A DNA stretch of 64,000 nt from Hymenopus coronatus. Its lineage: Eukaryota > Arthropoda > Insecta > Mantodea > Hymenopodidae. Below the pieces are notes generated by a model that did not search any database, was not told the origin of the DNA, and was given only the letters and a program-made list of their open reading frames with translations. The stretch lies in assembly GCA_030762935.1 (NCBI GenBank), contig CM060881.1:99938501-100002500 (forward strand), in the 5' to 3' direction. Positions within the stretch are counted from its first letter, which is position 1, and each line of letters starts with the position of its first letter. Shown in pieces: positions 56,138-64,000 of this stretch. A program made the translations under genes and the position numbers.

Positions 56138-57203
56138 ATAATGTTTTGTCTATTGTCTATTTGTATTTTGTTAGACGCAACAATGGCCACCTATACCAAA
56201 TGGAAGAGGGCGGGCCATTGCGCAGTGATGCTTCTACCATGTTCAGTCCCCAACCTTACCTGATTCTAGCATTCTACTTAATGTCCCCATTTCCTTCACT
56301 ACTAAACCTGAAACGTATTTGTGTTCATGGGTTATTTGGTTTTTCACATCGAACCAATATGTGACGGACATATCCAGGACTTAGTGCAGTCCATCGGACG
56401 AATCTATAACTTTCCAATCTCTTAGGTTAAATTTTCCTTACTCCTGCCCTTTCGCCGCTCGCCTAGATCTGACCAATGCTCATACCTAAATCGTTTGAAT
56501 TTTAACACACAAAAAAATACTTATTTAGGGCTGTGTGGAATTCATGATAATTTCTGCCAACATTAAAAATAAAGAAAAGCACTATTGCAAACCAAAAGCA
56601 TGGACACGTTTTTGTCCAGTCAGTGTACGTGTCTCAACATTAAATTGAGCGAGCTAAGTTAATTAAAATCAATGCAAAGAATTAAATACGACTTTAAATA
56701 ATGTATTTGAAATCACTGATTAAATTCCTCTAATTTTAGTATTTAGCCTAATGAGTTTCAGGACAGTATACTGCCATTAAGGCAACCTTAAATATATTTT
56801 TCATATCTAGTTTTGTTAAAAAAAGTTGGTAGTAGTTAGTAACCAAAGCTCTCCATGAAGTCTGATTGACCTTCAGGTTACCTCATTCCATCAAGCAATG
56901 ACGGGATCCATTTCTGAGGAAGCTTCCAGCACTCGGTGTGCATTACTTGCGATGATAGGATGATAATGAGGAGAATGGTGATTGAGAGGACAGTTTATAC
57001 CTTGGAGTTTAAAAAACATTAAATTATTCAAAAAGCCCCACCTATCGTCCCAATTTGTTTTAGTGCAATTTTTACAGACATCGCAGTGATTTCTGGCCCA
57101 TGAGCTTACACGTAAAAACAGTTATCGAGTCAACATAAGGTGACGAACAATCAGATGATAGATGGCAGAATGATTACGTGATGAGGTACATGGAGTTTGG
57201 AGT
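56138..57203. other. No recognisable gene
   Basis: Mixed sequence. The 72-residue plus frame at 56146-56364 has no recognised domain. Confidence 0.45.
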
Positions 57204-57712
57204 TTGCAAATTTCTATGTCTAAGTTCCATTATAATGGTCCCTTACTGCTACCTGCATTATGCAGAACAAACAGCAAGAATGTTGCGACATTGTTACGTC
57301 ACAAAAAAGTGAACTACCGTCGCCATGTGATTCATCTGGCAGGCTGTCAAAGGGATCGCGGTTACATGCTCGAACACTCGGCGCCCTCATCTGGAAAAGT
57401 CTTCTGTTTGCGGCAGGCATCAAGGGAGTGACAGAAACACAACTTCCGCTCAGAAGCAGGAATCTGACAGGTTGCGTAAATATCTATCACCGTCTCTTCC
57501 CATGCAGACTAGTTTCTCTGCCTGTTCCAGCCATGCTAAGACCTGAACATCATCTGTTCCTTGGATGTCCTGGTGTATTCGGACAGCTTTCTGTTGTACT
57601 TCCTTGTTGCAAGAGTCTTTTGATCTCTTCCGCAATGCCACCAAGGTTTATATACAGAAGTCTGTATAAAATAAACACTTTGAGGCCCAAAGAAACATTT
57701 TTAGAGAAATGA
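57204..57712. other. Unassigned GC-richer island with the longest open frame
   Basis: The plus strand is open for 150 residues at 57260-57712, the longest frame in the window, rich in Leu, Ser and Cys. The minus strand is also partly open, reading KEVQQKAVRIHQDIQG and WLEQAEKLVCMGRDGDRYL, which looks more protein-like (mixed charge) than the plus frame. Neither carries a motif I recognise. It may be an eroded transposon gene on the minus strand or an exon. Confidence 0.3.
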
Positions 57713-57833
57713 ATGCAGGTATATACGTATGTGAAGACAAAAATGAAAGGTGGAAGAATAACTACCTAATATTTAAGTACATCATTCAAGGCTATAATAC
57801 AAATTTCTTTGTTGTAAAAATCTTCCTTACAGT

Positions 57834-58517
57834 TTTGTTTTCTCACAACTGGCTATAATTACTTTCTCTATCATGAACATACAACGTATTACAGGTATAG
57901 GAGGTGCTGTACCTCACATCCAAAAAGTCGATACTGCAATTTCACTGGAAATACATGCTTTAGGGTCCTCTGTAGGCAAAAAGAAGCATGTTTAGAAAAA
58001 GGTCCCCGCGTGCTCATATGTGTATGTGTGTGCACAGCATGGTCTCAAAACATAAGACCATTAAATACCAAACATTATTTTAAGTTGATTTCAGAGATTT
58101 TCAAGAAAATTCCTCACAAACTACACATTACATGGAAAATTATTTGAACATGTTTATTTTCTCAAATGTGGCTGTAATTATTTTGATGAAAATATCGTAT
58201 GTTTAAAACATTTTGACGCTAAACGTAATGCATATCTTACATTATCTGAAGTTCATATCCTGTTCGTTCTGGATAAATTGTGTACAACTGGTAAACTATA
58301 AGAGACAGAGAAAATCTTATCGTACAAAAATGTAGATCTCGTAAAAACGTCGATTTATGTCAGACAAATTTTTGAGCTAACGATTTCCGAAATATTCTTT
58401 TTTAATGGTTTCAATTTTAAAAAAAAAACGTATAATTCCCTCTAGTAGAATGTCGTTAGTCATCTTATCTAGTTCCTTGTCAAGCTAAAACAATCATATA
58501 GCAACCACCTCTTAAAA
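57834..58517 (-). repeat. Family A repeat, reverse orientation
   Basis: A scrap TTGTTTTCTCACAACTGGCT at 57834-57857 precedes the left edge ATTACTTTCTCTATCATG at 57857. GT tract near 58018-58032, reversed core ACTGGTAAACTATAAGAGAC near 58289, fading near 58517 at AGCAACCACCTCTTAAAA. Confidence 0.85.
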
Positions 58518-58924
58518 AATATGTTAATATATTTTATTTTTACGCCGCTTTAATGTATTGGTCATATCGCGATGGATCTTTACGATAAGATATCTCGTAG
58601 ACAATATGTGGTAGTAGTCCTTCAGGTCTCATCCCCATACCATACCATTTCCTTCATGCCAAGAATATTTCGTAGGGTGCCAGAGCCTAGCTGATTTCAC
58701 AAGCCATAGTCAGATGGCAGAGTTCAGCCAGCCTTCAGGACCATCTATCTCCCATACACCATAGCACTTCGCTCCATGACATGCAGATGGCGTTACGGTG
58801 CCACTCAGTCTTTCTGCTTTAACTAAGAGCGGATAGACAACAGCGCAGTCGTATTAGCATCTATTTTCAGCTTTAGTATTGCGTTAGATTAAAGGTGGAA
58901 CTTTGGATTGTGGTATCAAATATC
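58518..58924. other. No recognisable gene
   Basis: Slightly GC-richer at 58600-58820, unassigned. Confidence 0.4.
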
Positions 58925-59050
58925 CAATCAGGTATTTATTTTGATGACTGAAGGGAATCACAAAAAATAAGTAAAAAATAGCCAGATTAGATAGTCCTCG
59001 GAATTTCAACCCGGAAACTCCCGAATGCGGGTCCTGAGCTATCCTCTCAG
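58925..59050 (-). mobile_element. tRNA-derived SINE (family S4-like)
   Basis: On the minus strand: GAGAGGATAGCTCAGGACC (A-box region), CGCATTCGGGAGTTTCCGGG, then GGGTTGAAATTCCGAGG (decayed B box). A short body TATCTAATCTGGCTATTT and the end GATTCCCTTCAGTCATCAAA follow. Edges approximate. Confidence 0.6.
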
Positions 59051-59351
59051 TAAAATTAAAACATTTTAAAATTTAGAAACATTGATTATTGCTTAAGCCT
59101 TGTATCCGAAGAATATATTGTTTTAGATGATAGCTGAAGAACGTCATGTGTATGTAACAATATTTTTATATTTTGTGACTACAACAAATATGAATCACCG
59201 AGGCCTATAAAGCATCCGCCTAAAGGAAAATTAATGGTCACCTAATTTATTTTGTTCTTTGGCTTATCCATCGATCCGGAAGTTCCTATTCCATTAGCAC
59301 AGCGTTATTCACAGTGCAGTTATCCTCAAGTTAACCAATCTAAGTGGTTAC

Positions 59352-60094
59352 AAATCTATATGTTTCATTCACACGTTTCCATACCTACTTTGTGAAAAAC
59401 TGTTCTTACACAAGTGTATTCTTCTATATGTATGAGCGTATTCTTTATACTATACGAGATGCACATTAGCAGAAATTGTCTTATTACTTAGTTTCGTATA
59501 AGTAGAAGAGAAATAAAGAGAACAAGTTAAATTCATTGTCACATTATTTAAAATTGGTTCCTCTGTGATTGAATTTCGGTTCTCTTGCAGGGCTATGAGT
59601 AAAAAAGTAAAAAGGAATGACAAATTACCGTTTGGGAAAGCTTTTAGTATTTTCAAATTGAAACCAATAATAAAGAATATACCCGAAATGGTTAACTCTA
59701 CAAAAATGTATATGGCATAAAGTTTGTGTTTTAACGAGATCTACATCCTATCTGTAGTAAGTTTTTACGTATTACGGTTTACCAGATATGCAAAATTCAT
59801 CCAGAGTGAAGAAATATTCAGGTGCTATTCTCTGAGAATTCAAGATACATATACATTTTATTTTATGTAAATACCTGTAATATACAGTATTTAAAAAAAG
59901 CTTTATAACCACTTTTAGGAAATCAAAATTTTCGAATATTTTTCCATGTAAACGGTAGTTTGGGGTGGGGGCGTTTTCTTGAAGCCTTGTGTTGCATCCT
60001 TGGAAGATGTTGAACTCAAACCAATTCGGTGTTTAACGGTCTTTTGGTTTTGAGTTATCGTGTTCACGGACAAACATACAGATATTTTTCTAAT
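59352..60094 (+). repeat. Family A repeat, first unit of a pair
   Basis: Start AAATCTATATGTTTCATTCA, core TATTACGGTTTACCAGATAT near 59770, GGTAGTTTGGGGTGGGGGCG near 59951, then truncated just after the CA region (ACGGACAAACATACAG) before the next unit begins. Confidence 0.87.
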
Positions 60095-60713
60095 TTAAGT
60101 TTTCCATTCACATGAATTTCTCTACTTATTCTACCAGAAAGCTATCCTCACAAAAGGTTATTCTTTTTTTCTACATCATAATCAAGATAAACGTTACTGT
60201 TTGCTTGTAAGTAAAAGGGAAATAAAGGAATGCACTAGGCTAAAGTGATAATCAGATATTTTAAAAGCTAGTTGCTATGTGAAACAATTGAAATTCGGTT
60301 TTCTTTAGATGGCCACAAGTAAAAGAAAGATATATGAAACTAAAGATGATTTCCTGCTTGAGAAAAGTTTAAGAAGTTTAAAAATGAAACCAATAACAAG
60401 GAATATATCGCAAACTTTCAATTCTACAAAAATGTATGACATAATTTGTGTCTTTTAACGATATCTACAAATTTTCTGTATTAATATTTTGTCTATTTGC
60501 GGTTTACCAGTTATGTAAATTAAGAGATCTACCGAGGCTATTCCTATAAAATGCAAAATATAGCATTTATTTCTATGTAAATATACTTAGTGTACTACAT
60601 TTTAATCAAAATTGCTAGAGTCATTTTTGATAAATTCAAAATTTTCGAACAATTTTCCATGTAAAGTGTATTTTGGGGTAGGGCGATTTTCCTAGATGTC
60701 TTTGCGTCGCATC
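60095..60713 (+). repeat. Family A repeat, second unit of a pair
   Basis: Start AAGTTTTCCATTCACATGAA, core TTTGCGGTTTACCAGTTATG near 60496, about 730 bases after the previous core. It ends at CTTTGCGTCGCATC, before the CA tract. Confidence 0.87.
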
Positions 60714-61740
60714 TGTCGTCATTTTTAGTGTGAAGTTGTCGTTATTTGCCACTCTCTATTTACTTATCTTGATCGTGTCTGCAGAGTGATAACAAACAGT
60801 AAATAGTCACCTAGATGAGTCCACCATACCTGATGCAGGACCTGTTTGAATATGTACATACTCATGTTTTCTATCTCGACTTAGCTGTTTAGGGTTCGGT
60901 AGAGCACTTATTCTAGGGGTGGTTACAGGAAATGTGCACAGGTAAGGCTACTGGATGAAAAATAGTAAACAGGATCCTTGTTAACTCTGCTAATTATTTT
61001 ATGACGTTGAACGTCAAGTAACCTCGGTGAAGTCACCTCGACCAAATACTTATTATACATTTAAATGTAAACACGTTGAAGCTTTGAGAAACCTTATTAA
61101 CGCATATTAATATACTACTTAGTTCACTGCTGCACTTTGTTACATTTAAGGCTATCTTGCAATACATACATGTCGCGCACTTAAAGCTTTTTAGCGCATT
61201 TTCATGTTGACGTGTAACGTGGATTTTACGTCTGTAAGACAGGAAGCACTATGAAGATGTTCAGTTTGTTACAACTTAAATAGGTACCTAGAAAAAATGT
61301 TCTCCTTAATGCTTATTGCTTGATATTTGGCGCTAAAAGTTACACTCTAAGTCATCAGATCACGTGGTTCTGTATTGTTGACACCATGTGGTAGAGGAAT
61401 ACAATGAAAAATACCCTCTTTGCAGAATATTATACCTTTCCCGAGCGCACACTTGTAACTCTGATGCGCGCAAGTAAAATAAAGAAATCCTACAAATTCT
61501 CAAGGTTCTCATATACAATATAGAGTGCTTTTTGTAATATTCTACTGCGTAGTCTCTCAGCTTTGTCTTTGCACAAGCTAACATGGCTAGCATTACAATT
61601 TAAGATATAAATACGAAATTATATAGCATGTTGCTTATATAAAACGTGTGATTAAGATAATTAAATTATTGTATATTGTCAAAAAATACTTGATAGCAAG
61701 ACAATTGCTTTTACCATGCAGGAACGCCAAAAAATTACCG
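60714..61740. other. No recognisable gene
   Basis: Mixed sequence with no recognised domain or repeat. Confidence 0.5.
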
Positions 61741-61990
61741 TCTCACATCCTTGGAAGATACTAATCTTAATACCAAGAATGATATACAACCGATATTTAG
61801 TTTTTGAGTTATGGTGTTCACAGAAAACACATACAGCCTACACGGACCACACTTTTTCTAAAAATATTTGTTATGAATTCAGCGGACTCTAAATCAGTAT
61901 TTTCAGTGAAACCACTATCGAATTTTTACGTGAAATGCAATTCTTCTCTGTCTGCTATGTACTCTGTACATACGTACTTGAGAAAGTAGT
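61741..61990 (+). repeat. Family A fragment (end part)
   Basis: From TCTCACATCCTTGGAAGATA through GAGTTATGGTGTTCACAG and CAGTGAAACCACTATCGAAT to CTTGAGAAAGTAGTAAA. The start and core are absent. Confidence 0.8.
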
Positions 61991-62578
61991 AAATGCGTTA
62001 TAGAAACAGCGACATTCAAAGCATTTAATATGAGTGGAAGGGTTCTAGTCTCTGTGTTTACCGGCGTAGTGATTGGAACATTTTTAAACGGAAATCCTGT
62101 GACTTTGTCTGCAGCACAAGCAAGACGTTCAGGTCTGTTGGCTCCAGCGAGACGTTCGTTTTTATTGTTTCGTGCTTTAATGTGCCACCTTGCCGGCATG
62201 TCTGTGAAGCAGCATGGTAATCACCGTGTTATACTTGCTGCTGGCGGCATACACCGCTCCCTCTTTCTTATGCGGCGGTGAACAGTACTGGACAAGTTCT
62301 GTGTAAGAAAACCACATGGAACTCTCTGCACGTTTCCACTTCATGACGTTGCCACGGTGTGTTCCTAACATTTCTCCTAATGTGTTTAAAGGTTTCCGAA
62401 CTGTATCTTTTTTTGCTATTTTTTAGCTTTTCATGGAAAATATGTTTCGGCATTTAGAATTTAGGCACCAACTGCAGCTCTCGTCTTTGAAATTTCTAAG
62501 TATGACGCTTCAATGAATAAAATAGTGTGTGGGTAAAATTTTAAAACATGACTTCCTTGCAATACATTTCATACGTTA
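61991..62578. other. Unassigned GC-richer island with open frames
   Basis: At 62030-62281 the plus strand is open for 83 residues (MSGRVLVSVFTGVVIGTFLN..., a hydrophobic start) and the minus strand is open for 94 residues (MPARWHIKARNNKNERLAG..., mixed charge). Only one can be real, if either. No domain recognised. The rest of the interval is AT-rich. Confidence 0.3.
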
Positions 62579-63155
62579 TTTACTAAGTATAGTAAGTAGA
62601 GGGAGTCCATCCGAAAACTCGTTAAGGAAAAAATCACTGAAAATGCACTATTTTAGACTCCCTGATTAAAACAGGGTATTATTAAAAAAGGCCATGTGTG
62701 TCAGTGTGTTTGTGAACAGCATGATATACATGCATATATAAAACTTGATATTTATTTAAATTTAGTATCTTTTAAATATGCCTCACTAATATTTTCAAAA
62801 TACCAATTAAATGGAAATGTTCCGTGTTTTATTTTCTCAAAAATGGCCCTAACGATTCAGCTTTGAAGTCCGTACATTAAAGATATAAAATATAATGTAC
62901 ATCCTTCTAAGGCCTCTTTATTTTAGATGGCTTTTGCATAGTCGGTAAACCATAAGCGATTGATAAACTCCTATTATGAAAAATTGTAGTTCTCATTAAA
63001 ACACTCAATTTATGTCAGAAATATATTTTTGCAGAGTTAACTATTTCCGATATTCCTTGTTATTGGTTTCAGTTTTAAAATACATATGCTTTTCTCAAAC
63101 GCAAAATGTCATTCGTTTAATTCTCATGTAAAGAGAACAGAATTCCAATGGCAAC
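62579..63155 (-). repeat. Family A repeat, reverse orientation
   Basis: Diverged left part (AGTAAGTAGAGGGAGTCC, TTTAGACTCCCTG), GT tract near 62694-62715, reversed core GTCGGTAAACCATAAGCG near 62941. It ends at GAACAGAATTCCAATGGCAA where the next segment begins. Confidence 0.83.
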
Positions 63156-63260
63156 GAGTTCGAATCTCAGGGTGACATATCCGAATAAGGGTTTTCCCTT
63201 ATTATCATAGGACGAGTAATTTCAAGCTCAATGAACCTCGGACTCAGTTGAGCATCATTT
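63156..63260 (+). mobile_element. Possible 5'-truncated tRNA-derived SINE
   Basis: GAGTTCGAATCTCAGGG at 63156-63172 is a good B box. It is followed by a body (CCGAATAAGGGTTTTCCC, GGACGAGTAATTTCAAGC, CCTCGGACTCAGTTGAGC). No A box precedes it, since the family A copy runs up to this point. Single copy in the window, so tentative. Confidence 0.4.
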
Positions 63261-63318
63261 TATCTGATTTCACAGTCCGATATGACCTATTAGGTCAAAT
63301 GACTTAAAACTCAAGAAG

Positions 63319-64000
63319 ATAAATCTGATGTGTTCCATTCACATGACTTTCTCTACACCTCTCAACAAATTACTGTTAAAAAGCTTATGATTCAATTTAC
63401 TTCATGCTAATCGAGAAAAAATTAGCAGAAATAGTCTTATTACTTATTTACTTGTAAGTAGAAGGGAAATAAGGGTTTACCATAGGTTAAAGTGATAGCC
63501 AAAAGCTGGTTGCCATGTGACTGAACTTCCTTTGTTTGTATGGACAGGAGTTGAGAAAAGTCCTGTATGAGAAAAGTACAGTTGTTCAAAGCCGAAACCA
63601 AAAACAGGCAATATCTCAAAAACGATCAACTTCATGCAAAAAAATTCATTTAACATAAATCTACATTTGTTGTGTGTTAAGTTTTTTTCATTACTTACGG
63701 TTTAGCAGTTATGCAAATTTTCGTAAAATTCATCCAGTGTAAAGTAGTCTTCAGAGGCGTTTCCCAGAAAATTCAAGATATACATATTATTTGTCAGGTA
63801 AATATCTTTAATATACGCCATTTTAATCAAAATCGTTGGAGCTATTTTTAAGAAAATCAGACTTTTCGAAAAAAGTTACATGTAAAGGGTAGTTTGGGGT
63901 GGGGGAATTTTCTCAAAATCTTCGTGTCGTATCCCTGAAAGACTTAAATACCAAGTTTGGTATTTTACCGACTTTTCATTTTTGAGTTATCATATACACA
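63319..64000 (+). repeat. Family A repeat, running off the window
   Basis: Start AAATCTGATGTGTTCCATTC, core TTACGGTTTAGCAGTTATGC near 63696, GTAGTTTGGGGTGGGGG near 63889. The window ends at the CA-tract position, so the unit probably continues. Confidence 0.9.

Overview
This window reads as a non-coding, repeat-dense, AT-rich stretch of an animal genome, most likely an insect. The basis is relics of mariner, Tc1, hAT, Helitron, RTE-like and R2-like elements, tRNA-derived SINEs with A/B-box remnants and target-site duplications, and many simple repeats. No intact host gene, rRNA gene, canonical tRNA gene or CRISPR array was found. The insect assignment rests on element types only; a more precise placement is not supported.

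The dominant component is one dispersed non-coding repeat, called family A here. A unit is about 0.7-0.9 kb. About 30 copies or fragments lie in both orientations and cover roughly 30% of the window by rough estimate. Landmarks in order are: an ATGTG..CACAT foldback and ACTTTCTCTAC motif at the start; a conserved core around TTACGGTTTACCAGTTATGC; a TTTTTGAGAAAATC segment; a CA/CG-rich microsatellite; and an ending close to GTAGAGAAAGTAAAAA. Several copies sit head to tail: four units at 42124-45170 and pairs at 23087-24555, 53987-55494 and 59352-60713. Unit junctions are palindromic.

Other regions, left to right: 6.5 kb SINE family S1; 8.5-9.3 kb two copies of an element with a tRNA-like domain, one with terminal inverted repeats and split by another SINE; 10.3 kb R2-like LINE relic; 12 kb IS630/mariner-type relic; 13.5 kb 100-bp tandem duplication; 15 kb SINE and mariner relic; 16.5-17 kb RTE-like LINE tail; 18 kb SINE nested in family A; 20 kb diverged tandem duplication; 21.3-21.9 kb Helitron helicase relic followed by an S1 SINE with a 12-bp duplication; 25-29 kb tRNA-type SINEs and a 2.84-kb Tc1 element with terminal inverted repeats and TA duplications, itself carrying a SINE; 35 kb LINE relic; 38.8 kb IS630-type relic; 39.8-40.5 kb hAT relic; 50.4-52 kb two LINE relics. 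A few GC-richer coding-like islands remain unassigned.

The parts do not form a pathway. The useful information is the layering of insertions: SINEs into Tc1, SINEs into family A, a SINE into an inverted-repeat element. That layering gives relative ages.
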